A stretch of 12,866 nucleotides of DNA from JAVJSD01 sp040219575. Its GTDB lineage: Bacteria; Planctomycetota; Planctomycetia; Pirellulales; Pirellulaceae. The stretch is from NCBI GenBank assembly GCA_040219575.1, contig JAVJSD010000124.1, forward strand, positions 1 through 12,866, given 5' to 3'. Under the pieces are notes generated by a model. That model worked only from the letters and a program-made list of their open reading frames with translations. It searched no databases and was not told the origin of the DNA. The translations under genes and the position numbers were made by a program. Of the stretch, positions 1-6,127 are shown one piece after another. Numbering within the stretch: position 1 is the stretch's first letter; every line of letters begins with the position of its first letter.

Positions 1-47
1 TGGTAGCCGCGTACGCCGAACGCATGGTACAACAAACTTGTGGACAT
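1..47 (-). CDS. ISL3-type transposase, N-terminal fragment (runs off the window)
   Basis: Fifteen codons are visible, reading MSTSLLYHAFGVRGY. This N-terminus is one I associate with ISL3-family transposases that are common in planctomycete genomes. An AGGAG Shine-Dalgarno sequence lies six bases upstream of the ATG at position 47, which supports a true start. The zinc-binding and DDE catalytic parts would lie beyond position 1, so I cannot tell whether the gene is intact. The left or right end of the element should fall within 48-317, but I could not identify its terminal repeat with confidence. The family call rests on a short match recalled from memory. Confidence 0.55.
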   Translation of the reverse strand, partial: MSTSLLYHAFGVRGY

Positions 48-317
48 GCTGATCTCCTGTCTGAAGTCCTTGCAAGAACAACAGATAGGAACAGCATGTC
101 CGCATTTTTTCAACCACAATACGCTTCAGCCGGATGAACCGCAATTCGCTCAAGGCGGAAAGCGTTGCCGGTGGAGCCTTGGGGCCAGCCATTTCTCGCG
201 GGGGAGATGGTTTCCACTCCACTGCGATGGGCGGCCCTGGCCTCCCATTTTGCAGTCACGCCTACGTTTCGATGCTGCTCGCCTGGAACTGAGCCCGCCA
301 ACTTGGCCGGTGAATCT
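48..317. other. Intergenic stretch between transposase and phospholipase gene
   Basis: No convincing gene is present. The stretch must contain the end of the insertion sequence and the 3' untranslated region of the phospholipase gene that stops at 318. A minus-strand segment near 166-185 begins GGCTCCACCGGCAACG and could be a terminal repeat, because ISL3 ends usually start with GG. The partner end is outside the window, so this cannot be tested here. A short open frame on the minus strand across 110-301 has no recognisable domain and no good ribosome binding site. Confidence 0.4.
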
Positions 318-2117
318 TCATGCCCGCACGACGTCGGCCAGGGCCTGCTTGAGTTGGGGCAGCGCCTGTTCGGTGGCGGCGCGGCCGATCTCCATTAGCT
401 CGTCGCCGCGGGTGAAGTCCTCGAAGGCGAAGTCCGAGGTGTCGGGCGCGATCAGGAAGTCGCTCTCCGACATGTGCAGCGAGGCCAGGCTGCGGGCCTG
501 CACCTCCGAGACGCGGATCAACGTGCTGATGTAGCCGGGCTGGCGCATCTCGCCGACCTGCATGCCGGGGCGGTTGCCGACGAAGTGCGGGCCGAGTTTC
601 GATCCCACGTCGACCGCCAGCACGAAATCGACGTCGCGCTGCCGCAGCACGGTGGCGGGCACGTTGACCAGCACGCCGCCGTCGACCAGCGCCGCGCCCG
701 GCCGCAGGATCGGCTTGCCGAATACGGGATGGTTGATGCTCTCCAGCACGGCGTCGATCACGTCGCCCTGCTCGCGGACGATGGCGTTGCCGGTGATCAG
801 GTCGACGCTCACCGTGTGCATCGGCACCAGCAGTTGCTCGAAGTCGCGGTCGCCCATGTACCGCCGCAGCTTGCGGTCGACCAGGCCCAGGCGGAAGGCG
901 GTCAGCAGGTACCAGCGTTTGCTCTGGGGCATCCACCGCATCCAGGCGGGCGGGGTCATCTCGCGCTGCATCAGCTCGATCATCTGGTCGGCCTGGAAGC
1001 CGGCCGAGTAGAAGGCGCCCATCAGCGCGCCGGCGCTGGTGCCGACGATGCGATCGAAGTAGATGCCTTCGTTCTCGAGGGCTTGCAGCACGCCCAGGTG
1101 GGCCATGCCGCGTCCGCCGCCGCCGCCCAGCGCCAGGCCGATGCGGACGCCCTGCAGGCGATGCACCAGCCGCGCCACATCGTGCGGCCGGAAGCGTGGC
1201 GTGCTTCCGTCCTGGTAGGCGATTCGCAGATCGGCCTGGGCCACCGGCACATCGTGCTTGACGACCACCGGCGGCGAACCGCCCAGGCGATGCACCCACA
1301 CGAGCTGCAGCGTCTCGATCAGCTTCTGGTCGCGGCGGATGCGGTCGGGCAGCGTGTCGCCGATCTGCTGTTCATCGGCCGGCAGTGCGAGCCACCACAC
1401 CTGCTCGCATTGCCGCAGCATTTCGTCGGCGACCGAGTCGGCGTGGACGTCGAGCAGCACGCGCTGCTCCTGTTCGACGGCGGCGCCGATCAGGCCGTGC
1501 AGCGCGGCGGCGTCGCAGCGCTGCGCATCGAGCTGGGGAATCGCCCGCGCGGCGCCGTTCCACTGGTCGGCGCGATCGCTGAGCACCAGCGGCGGCGGGT
1601 CGCCGGGCAGCGCGGCGGCGAGATCCCGCGCGAGTCGGCCGGCGGGACCGTCGCGGCGCACGACGGCGGCCACCATGATCGGCTGCGGCCGCTGACGGCC
1701 CGAGATGCCCTGCCGCAGCCAGGTACCCAGCGTGCGGCACAGGTTGGCGGCGAAGTGCGGCACGCTCGTCATCAGCCGATGGAAGTCGTCGCGCGTCAAC
1801 TCCAGCAGTTCGGTGTCGAGCACGGCCGTCACCGTGGCGCTGCGCGGAGCGCCGATCAGCATCGCCAGCTCGCCGAAGTGATTGCCGCGGCCGAGAAAGT
1901 TGAGCGTGACTTCCTGCCCCGTGTCGCGCAGCACGCTGACTTTGACGCGTCCCGAGGCGATCAGGTACATGCTCTCGCCGGCTTCCCCCTCGCGGCAGAC
2001 GACCTGCCCGCTGGGAAAATGCAGACTCCGCGCGTGATCCAGAATCGCCTCGACCTGCGCGTCGTCGAGCCCGTGCAGCAGATCGCTGTCGCGCACCTGG
2101 TCGAGCGCCTGGGACAT
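318..2117 (-). CDS. Cyclic-nucleotide-binding patatin-like phospholipase (NTE-like)
   Basis: This 599-residue protein probably hydrolyses membrane phospholipids or lysophospholipids under control of a cyclic nucleotide. Residues about 13-138 form a cNMP-binding domain with a phosphate-binding cassette: FGELAML at 81-87 and PRSATVTA at 91-98. Residues about 145-300 form a poorly conserved middle region. The patatin domain starts near 325 with the glycine-rich oxyanion loop GGGGGRG (331-337), then the nucleophile elbow GTSAG (Ser361) and the DGG motif (Asp479) that completes the Ser-Asp dyad. This order matches bacterial relatives of neuropathy target esterase. I see no signal peptide or membrane segment. 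The ATG at 2117 is preferred over a TTG at 2150 because GGAG sits seven bases before it. It follows hemH by 48 nt on the same strand and may be cotranscribed. All catalytic residues look intact. Confidence 0.9.
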   Translation of the reverse strand: MSQALDQVRDSDLLHGLDDAQVEAILDHARSLHFPSGQVVCREGEAGESMYLIASGRVKVSVLRDTGQEVTLNFLGRGNHFGELAMLIGAPRSATVTAVLDTELLELTRDDFHRLMTSVPHFAANLCRTLGTWLRQGISGRQRPQPIMVAAVVRRDGPAGRLARDLAAALPGDPPPLVLSDRADQWNGAARAIPQLDAQRCDAAALHGLIGAAVEQEQRVLLDVHADSVADEMLRQCEQVWWLALPADEQQIGDTLPDRIRRDQKLIETLQLVWVHRLGGSPPVVVKHDVPVAQADLRIAYQDGSTPRFRPHDVARLVHRLQGVRIGLALGGGGGRGMAHLGVLQALENEGIYFDRIVGTSAGALMGAFYSAGFQADQMIELMQREMTPPAWMRWMPQSKRWYLLTAFRLGLVDRKLRRYMGDRDFEQLLVPMHTVSVDLITGNAIVREQGDVIDAVLESINHPVFGKPILRPGAALVDGGVLVNVPATVLRQRDVDFVLAVDVGSKLGPHFVGNRPGMQVGEMRQPGYISTLIRVSEVQARSLASLHMSESDFLIAPDTSDFAFEDFTRGDELMEIGRAATEQALPQLKQALADVVRA

Positions 2118-2165
2118 GGACTTCTCTCCGCCGCGGCTGCGTCGGCGCAAGGAGGATGATTTCGA

Positions 2166-3203
2166 TCAAGCAGGGCGCCGCGGCGTGTACGCGCAACAGT
2201 CCAGGGGACAGACGTCGTGGCTCGGTCCCATGTCGCCCAGCGCAAGCCGGTCGGGATTGTTACTCATCCGCTCCTCGACCAACTCGCGAATCATCTGCAC
2301 GAAACGGGGATGGGTTCCCACCGTCCCCGCTCGAATCATGGTCAATTGTAATTCGTCGCAGATCTGCCGGGCTTCCACGTCGAGGTCGAACAGCACCTCC
2401 ATGTGATCGGAGATAAAGCCGATGGGGACGATCACCACGCCGGGCGGCGGGGCGCCTTCACCGGCGGCGTCGGCGGCGATTTCGCGCAGCGCGTCGCCGA
2501 CGTCGGGCTCCAGCCAGGGCTGCGACGGCGGACCGCTGCGGCTCTGATAGACGAGCCGCCATTGGGCCACGCCCGCGCCTTGGGCGGTCAACCGCGACGC
2601 TTCCTGGAGTTGGGCCACGTAGTTGCAGGTGTCGGCCATCGTCAGCGGGATGCTGTGCGCGGTGAACAGCACGCGGGCCGACGATCGGCGCGACGGGTCG
2701 AGTTGCGCCAGGGCCGCCTGCAGTCGCTCGGTCATCGGCTCGATGAAGCCGGGGTGATTGAAGAACATCCGCAGCTTCTCGACTTCGGGGACGCCCGGGC
2801 CGATCTGCTGCTGGGCCGCTTCGATGTTCTCGCGGTACTGCCGGCAGCCGGAGTAACTGCTGTAGGCCGAGGTGACGAAGGCCAGCGCCCGGCGGACGCC
2901 GTCGTCGCGCATCTGGCTCAGGGTGTCCTGCAGCAGCGGCCGCCAGTTGCGGTTGCCCCAGTAGATGGGCAGTTGCAGGCCGCCGCGGCGAAACTCCTCT
3001 TCCAGCGCGGCGATCAACTCGCGGTTCTGCTGGTTGATGGGGCTGACGCCGTCGAAGTGGTAGTAGTGCTCGGCGACCTCAAGCATTCGCTCGCGGGGCA
3101 CATTGCGGCCCTGCAGCACGCGCTCCAGAAACGGCAGTACCTCGTCGCGACCCTCGGGTCCGCCGAATGAGACAATCAACAGCGCGTCGTAAGAACCGTC
3201 CAC
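2166..3203 (-). CDS. hemH: Ferrochelatase (possibly coproporphyrin ferrochelatase)
   Basis: This 345-residue enzyme inserts Fe(II) into a porphyrin late in haem synthesis. The N-terminus (YDALLIVSFGGPEG) and the stretch VSPINQQN resemble actinobacterial enzymes of the coproporphyrin-dependent type. The catalytic His is H183 in FTAHSIP, and the conserved acid is E269 in GFISDHMEVLFDLD. The C-terminus carries C332, C336 and C337 (CPLDCC), and further Cys occur at 120, 193 and 282. This fits the [2Fe-2S] cluster found in some bacterial ferrochelatases, although the spacing differs from patterns I remember. The start is a GTG at 3203 with only a weak GAG nearby, but the family alignment leaves little room for another start. 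No other haem gene is nearby. It lies 83 bp downstream of tRNA-Glu and may be read from that promoter or from a weak one in the gap. Confidence 0.93.
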   Translation of the reverse strand: MDGSYDALLIVSFGGPEGRDEVLPFLERVLQGRNVPRERMLEVAEHYYHFDGVSPINQQNRELIAALEEEFRRGGLQLPIYWGNRNWRPLLQDTLSQMRDDGVRRALAFVTSAYSSYSGCRQYRENIEAAQQQIGPGVPEVEKLRMFFNHPGFIEPMTERLQAALAQLDPSRRSSARVLFTAHSIPLTMADTCNYVAQLQEASRLTAQGAGVAQWRLVYQSRSGPPSQPWLEPDVGDALREIAADAAGEGAPPPGVVIVPIGFISDHMEVLFDLDVEARQICDELQLTMIRAGTVGTHPRFVQMIRELVEERMSNNPDRLALGDMGPSHDVCPLDCCAYTPRRPA

Positions 3204-3286
3204 GTACTCAACAATAGCGCAGCACGAGCGGGAGTTCCACCCCTCAGGCCGGCGGCGTGAACAGGAGGGAGGGTCGGCCGACGAAG

Positions 3287-3359
3287 TGACCCCAACGGGA
3301 CTCGAACCCGTGTTACCGGCGTGAAAGGCCGGTGTCCTAGACCGCTAGACGATGGGGCC
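3287..3359 (-). tRNA. tRNA-Glu (anticodon TTC)
   Basis: The minus strand folds into a complete 73-nt cloverleaf. The acceptor stem pairs GGCCCCA with TGGGGTC, with one G-U pair and discriminator base A. The anticodon arm is CCGGC-CTTTCAC-GCCGG, which places TTC at 3325-3323. The T arm is ACGGG-TTCGAGT-CCCGT. The 3' CCA is not encoded, so it must be added after transcription. A promoter lies just upstream at 3374-3403. Confidence 0.97.
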
Positions 3360-3373
3360 GCTGATTCTTTCCC

Positions 3374-3403
3374 GGTATACAAGCCCTGCGTGTCGCAAGT
3401 CAA
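3374..3403 (-). promoter_or_regulatory. Promoter of tRNA-Glu
   Basis: On the minus strand TTGACT (3403-3398) and TATACC (3379-3374) are separated by 18 bp. The predicted start near 3367 lies about eight bases before the mature tRNA 5' end. This is the best sigma-70-like match in the window. Seen directly; activity is inferred. Confidence 0.65.
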
Positions 3404-3465
3404 GTGGGGCCCGGCGAGTACGACGCATGAAGCGAGGTCGACGTGAAGCATCGTCGAAATCGAGC

Positions 3466-3493
3466 GGCCTCGCCGGAGGCGCTCCGAGAGGCC
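3466..3493 (-). terminator. Hairpin downstream of csrA, candidate terminator
   Basis: GGCCTC and GAGGCC (6 bp) enclose a second stem of CGGAG/CTCCG with a three-base loop. It lies about 80 nt past the csrA stop. On the minus strand it is followed by GCTCGATTTCGAC, which has only a short T run, so it is not a classical intrinsic terminator. It would separate csrA from the tRNA-Glu promoter. Confidence 0.45.
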
Positions 3494-3524
3494 GAAATCA
3501 GAAGAGGCGTCGCAGTTTCCGCCG

Positions 3525-3583
3525 CGTCAGTCGCCCACTGAGTTAGACGCCCACTGCGTTAGTCGCCCACTGCGTCAGTCGCC
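3525..3583. repeat. 16-bp tandem repeat across the csrA 3' end
   Basis: About 3.6 copies of a 16-bp unit with consensus CGTYAGTCGCCCACTG lie head to tail: 3525-3540, 3541-3556, 3557-3572 and a partial copy from 3573. The copies differ from one another at only a few positions. The csrA stop codon (3577-3575) lies in the copy nearest the gene, so the last codons of csrA sit in repeat sequence. Because 16 is not a multiple of three, gain or loss of a unit upstream of the stop would change the reading frame of the protein end. Confidence 0.85.
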
Positions 3584-3799
3584 GGCCGCGCCGTGGATGT
3601 CCTTTTCGTCCGCAGGATTCTCTTCCTGCGACCGTTCGTTGCGCTTGATGGCGTCGTAGACTTCCCGACGGTGCACGGGCACCTCTTTCGGTGCTTCCAC
3701 CCCCAGACGAACTTTGTCGCCGCGGATCTCGACCACAACGATCGTGATATCGTTGTTGATGACGATACTTTCGTTCTTCTTCCGGGATAGCACCAACAT
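3575..3799 (-). CDS. csrA: Carbon storage regulator CsrA (RsmA)
   Basis: This 74-residue RNA-binding protein is expected to act as a homodimer that binds GGA motifs in mRNA leaders and changes translation or stability. The N-terminus MLVLSRKKNESIVI contains L4 and R6, and EVPVHRREVYDAI contains R44. L4 and R44 are the known RNA-contact positions of the family. Residues 1-55 are the standard fold. The tail from about 56 (ERSQEENPADEKDIHGAAGD) is charged, variable and ends inside a tandem repeat. The ATG at 3799 is preceded by AAAGGA eight bases away. A promoter lies at 3928-3955, which gives a leader of about 120 nt. In many flagellated bacteria CsrA is antagonised by FliW, but no fliW or flagellar gene is visible here. 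Confidence 0.95.
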   Translation of the reverse strand: MLVLSRKKNESIVINNDITIVVVEIRGDKVRLGVEAPKEVPVHRREVYDAIKRNERSQEENPADEKDIHGAAGD

Positions 3800-3921
3800 G
3801 ACCCATTCCTTTGCACGATGGGGAAGAGCACTCCTTCCAAGAGTGATCTTGTGTGGGGAAGCGTGCCGCCGGGCAAAACCGAAACCTGAAGCCGTCCAGG
3901 CGCTCGCGCACGACATTCCTT
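3800..3921 (-). promoter_or_regulatory. csrA leader with several GGA motifs
   Basis: The region between the predicted start site and the csrA ATG has GGA-containing motifs at 3807-3810 (the Shine-Dalgarno), 3832-3838 and about 3917-3927, the last being a GGAAGGAAGGAATG run around the start site. GGAAG and CTTCC around 3820-3838 can also pair. Several GGA sites, one overlapping the ribosome binding site, is the usual layout of CsrA-repressed messages. Autoregulation is inferred, not shown. Confidence 0.4.
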
Positions 3922-3927
3922 CCTTCC

Positions 3928-3955
3928 ACTCTACGTGCTGACTTAGGGGAGTCAA
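3928..3955 (-). promoter_or_regulatory. Promoter of csrA
   Basis: TTGACT (3955-3950) and TAGAGT (3933-3928) are separated by 16 bp on the minus strand. They match the sigma-70 consensus at 5/6 and 4/6 positions. The expected start is near 3921. Confidence 0.5.
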
Positions 3956-4171
3956 GCAAAGCCCCCGCGTTTGGAGTGATTTTTGCATACGCCTGCAGGA
4001 GCACTGTTCTACGATTGCTACGGTCTGCCAAGTTTGCGCTGTTTTGCCAGAATCGCGCGCTGCGGCCGTAATCGGGGCGATTGACCTAACTCTTTTATTA
4101 CAAGAGATTTAATTTCCCAGCCCGTCGCTGGTGGCCGGCAGGGCGGCGCGTTGTTCCGGGATGTCGCCTCA

Positions 4172-4219
4172 GGTGGTCTGCGTCCGCGCTTGTGGTCGAA
4201 ACCGCCCAGGTAGACCACC
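4172..4219. repeat. Inverted repeat GGTGGTCT / AGACCACC
   Basis: Two perfect 8-bp arms (4172-4179 and 4212-4219) are separated by 32 bp. The spacer can form a small GGT-CGAA-ACC hairpin inside. It lies in sequence with no gene, so it could be part of a structured transcript or a protein-binding site. Confidence 0.5.
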
Positions 4220-4502
4220 CCGAAAGAGCTAGACAAGTCGGCGGATGACGCCCAACCACGGCGCACTACGTCGGTCCGCCTCCGCCCGATTGCTAGCGGT
4301 CTGGTTTCTCGCGCCATGCGAAGGAGAGTTGGTCCGGCGGTTCCCCATCTGTCGAGCCGCCGATTCTTGCAACCGGCGGACGAGCGCCTGGCGATGTTCC
4401 CGCGACGGACATCCTTGCTGGGTTCGTCGCTGGCTCAGGACGTGCATTCGGGCGCTGGACGAGGAAGTCCGTCGCACGAAAGCGAACCGATGTTTGCCTC
4501 GG

Positions 4503-4530
4503 TTGCGGAAGTGGACCACCCGCCTATAAT
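4503..4530 (+). promoter_or_regulatory. Promoter-like site upstream of nuoI
   Basis: A perfect TATAAT (4525-4530) is preceded, with a 16-bp spacer, by TTGCGG (4503-4508), which matches only the TTG of the -35 box. The predicted start near 4537 gives a leader of about 60 nt for the gene at 4597. Confidence 0.5.
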
Positions 4531-4596
4531 TCACGAGAGGCCGCTGCCTCCTGCGCTGTTTCACCCGCCGGCAAGCATCTACTAAACGGCTTACGA

Positions 4597-5124
4597 ATGT
4601 CTGACTGGTTTCGCAATATCCTGGTCGCCGTCTCGACCGTCTTTCAAGGTCTGAAGGTCACGCTGCGCTACTGGTTGATCACCTACAAGTCCGATCGGGG
4701 AACGTTCACCGAGCAGTTCGAGTACCCGGAAAAGCCGGTCCCCGTGGCCGCGCGGTATCGCGGATTTCACCGCTACGATCTAACGACCTGCATCGCCTGC
4801 GACCAGTGCGCCAAGGCCTGTCCGGTCGACTGCATCTATATCGGCAAGGAGCGCGTCGAGGGGGGCAAGGGCTTCAAGGTGACGGGCTTCACGATCGACT
4901 ACACGAAGTGCATGTTTTGTGCGTTGTGCGTCGAGCCTTGCCCGGTGGATTGCATCTTCATGGGTGCAACCCACGACCTGAGTTGCTACAGCCGCGACGG
5001 CTGCATGGTCGATTTCTCCCGGTTGCCGGTGGATGTGGCCTGGGGTCGATCGACGTTGAATCCCACCGCGGTGGCCGCCTCGAAGGTGGTCGCCGAACCG
5101 GTTCACAGCGGACCCAATCAGTAA
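4597..5124 (+). CDS. nuoI: NADH-quinone oxidoreductase subunit I (complex I 8Fe ferredoxin subunit)
   Basis: This 175-residue protein is the two-cluster ferredoxin subunit of respiratory complex I, which passes electrons between iron-sulfur clusters on the cytoplasmic arm. Two [4Fe-4S] motifs of the form CxxCxxCxxxCP are complete: C65, C68, C71, C75 and C105, C108, C111, C115. Each is followed by VDC. Residues about 8-30 form the amphipathic N-terminal segment that contacts the membrane arm. The conserved YWLITYK and RYRGFHRYD stretches precede the first cluster. Length is normal. The ATG at 4597 has no strong Shine-Dalgarno, but the start fits the family. No other nuo gene is present, so it is an orphan subunit, and the next gene is DUF2203, 23 nt downstream. 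Confidence 0.93.
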   Translation: MSDWFRNILVAVSTVFQGLKVTLRYWLITYKSDRGTFTEQFEYPEKPVPVAARYRGFHRYDLTTCIACDQCAKACPVDCIYIGKERVEGGKGFKVTGFTIDYTKCMFCALCVEPCPVDCIFMGATHDLSCYSRDGCMVDFSRLPVDVAWGRSTLNPTAVAASKVVAEPVHSGPNQ

Positions 5125-5147
5125 CTCTCGCACCGACGAGCCGCGCC

Positions 5148-5600
5148 ATGGCCTCCTCCAAATCCAAGAAGCTGTTCACCGTCGATCAGGCCAACGCCAT
5201 GTTGCCGCTGGTGCAGGCGATCGTGAGCGATCTGGTGGCGCTCTCCCGCCAGGTGACGGATCGCCGGCAGCGACTCGAGCATTTGATGTCGGGCCGCGAC
5301 ATGGAGTCGGGCGACCCTTACGACGACGAGCTGACGCAGATCGAGCAGGAGTTGGAGAAGGACGCGCTGCAGCTGCAGGAATACGTCGGCGAACTGCGCG
5401 CCCTGGGGGTCGAGCCGAAGGCGGGCCCGCGCGGTTTCGGACTCGTCGACTTCCCGTCGCTCATGGACGGCCGCCAGGTCTTTCTCTGCTGGGAGTACGG
5501 CGAGGAGGAAGTCGCGCACTGGCACGATCTCGACGCCGGCTACGACGGCCGTCAACCGCTGGCCGCGGTGACCATCGCCGAAGACAGCGACGACGCTTGA
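5148..5600 (+). CDS. DUF2203 family protein
   Basis: This 150-residue cytoplasmic protein belongs to the uncharacterised DUF2203 family. The N-terminus KLFTVDQANAMLPLVQAIV is the family hallmark. A long acidic helical region, probably coiled coil, covers about residues 20-85. The C-terminal part carries PRGFGLVDFPS followed by VFLCWEYGEEEVAHWHDLD, which matches the conserved end of the family. No catalytic residues are known to me. The start at 5148 was chosen because the family begins here. A longer frame open from 4806 overlaps nuoI and is not used. It lies 23 nt after nuoI on the same strand and is probably cotranscribed, but I know of no functional link to complex I. Confidence 0.88.
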   Translation: MASSKSKKLFTVDQANAMLPLVQAIVSDLVALSRQVTDRRQRLEHLMSGRDMESGDPYDDELTQIEQELEKDALQLQEYVGELRALGVEPKAGPRGFGLVDFPSLMDGRQVFLCWEYGEEEVAHWHDLDAGYDGRQPLAAVTIAEDSDDA

Positions 5601-5646
5601 AGAACTCGGCCTGAATTCCGAAGTTCGCAGCGCTGCAGTTCAAGCG
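5594..5646. terminator. Structured convergent intergenic region, candidate bidirectional terminator
   Basis: Outer arms CGCTTGAA (5594-5601) and TTCAAGCG (5639-5646) pair over 8 bp. Inside are a hairpin at 5602-5626 (GAACT-CGG with CCG-a-AGTTC) and the palindrome GCAGCGCTGC (5627-5636), so the RNA could form a three-way junction. It lies between two convergent genes, and the DUF2203 stop codon is in the outer stem. There is no T run. Confidence 0.45.
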
Positions 5647-5653
5647 CGGAAGC

Positions 5654-6091
5654 TTAAGGCGGCGGTGATTCTTCCGCCCCGCCGAGAACCGTCACCACGA
5701 TTTCGCGGCGACGCGGTTTCATGTCGCACTCCAGGTGAAAGATCTGCTGCCAGGTTCCCAGTACCGGCGCGCCGTCGGCGATGGGCAAGGTCACGGCGGG
5801 ACCGAGCGTGGCAGCCTGCAAGTGCGAGTGCCCGTTGCCGTCGCCCCAGGCCTGCTCGTGGCCGTAGTCGCGGCTGGGAGGCATCAGCCGCAGCAGCATT
5901 TCCGGCAAGTCGCGCTGCAGTCCCGGTTCGAATTCGATCGTCCCCACCGCGCCGGTGCTGCCGACGTTGAATACGTGGGCGACTCCCACGTCGACGCCGC
6001 TGCGACGGACGACCTCGCTGACCTGCGGGGTGATGTCGTGCATGTCGCCGTGACCGGCGGTTTCGAGCGGAAATCGCTGTTGGAAGGCCAT
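5654..6091 (-). CDS. YjbQ / UPF0047 family protein
   Basis: This 145-residue protein belongs to the YjbQ/UPF0047 family, whose members form small trimers. Some show weak thiamine-phosphate synthase activity in vitro, but the physiological role is not established. Visible family features are VGVAHVFNVGSTGAVGTIEF (35-54), GNGHSHLQAATLGPAVTLPI (86-105) with paired His, LGTWQQIFHLE (111-121), and the closing REIVVTVLG strand. The usual HTSA stretch is replaced here by VGSTGA, which I associate with a distinct subgroup. Candidate starts are ATG at 6091 and 6103 and TTG at 6127. I chose 6091 because family homology begins there, but none has a clear Shine-Dalgarno. It converges on DUF2203, and a strong hairpin (6128-6158) separates it from the gene upstream. 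Confidence 0.87.
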   Translation of the reverse strand: MAFQQRFPLETAGHGDMHDITPQVSEVVRRSGVDVGVAHVFNVGSTGAVGTIEFEPGLQRDLPEMLLRLMPPSRDYGHEQAWGDGNGHSHLQAATLGPAVTLPIADGAPVLGTWQQIFHLECDMKPRRREIVVTVLGGAEESPPP

Positions 6092-6127
6092 GCCCACGAG
6101 CATGCCACGACGGCCGGCGCACGGCAA

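Larger units (their letters stand above)
3956..4596. other. Noncoding stretch between csrA and nuoI
   Basis: I see no supportable gene. The open frames here are rich in Arg and Ser, lack ribosome binding sites and resemble no family. An AT-rich patch at 4085-4120 contains the small hairpin CTCTT-TTATTAC-AAGAG (4090-4106). An 8-bp perfect inverted repeat lies at 4172-4219. A promoter-like site for the next gene lies at 4503-4530. An unrecognised structured RNA is possible, but no known RNA class signature was found. Confidence 0.5.

Noticed and set aside
262..1299. Second minus-strand frame within the phospholipase gene
   Set aside because: It is rich in Arg, Gly and Ala and lies inside the patatin domain in a different frame. 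A frameshift is not needed to explain the intact protein.
474..2159. Long plus-strand open frame opposite the phospholipase gene
   Set aside because: It is antisense to a protein with clear cNMP and patatin motifs. Its translation is rich in His, Gln, Ala and Arg with no domain, as expected from GC-rich shadow frames.
3176..3451. Minus-strand open frame across tRNA-Glu
   Set aside because: It overlaps a complete tRNA and its promoter and has no ribosome binding site or domain.
3525..3588. CRISPR-like repeat
   Set aside because: The copies are directly adjacent with no spacers and only 16 bp long, so this is a plain tandem repeat.
4461..4471. GAGGAAGTCCG, similar to a conserved part of RNase P RNA
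   Set aside because: One base is missing from the conserved core, and the other conserved regions of RNase P RNA are absent before nuoI begins at 4597.
4229..4564. Minus-strand open frame in the noncoding gap
   Set aside because: Its composition is Arg/Ser rich with no family resemblance or ribosome binding site, and it overlaps the nuoI promoter-like site.
4806..5147. Upstream extension of the DUF2203 frame
   Set aside because: It overlaps nuoI out of frame, and family homology begins only at the ATG at 5148.
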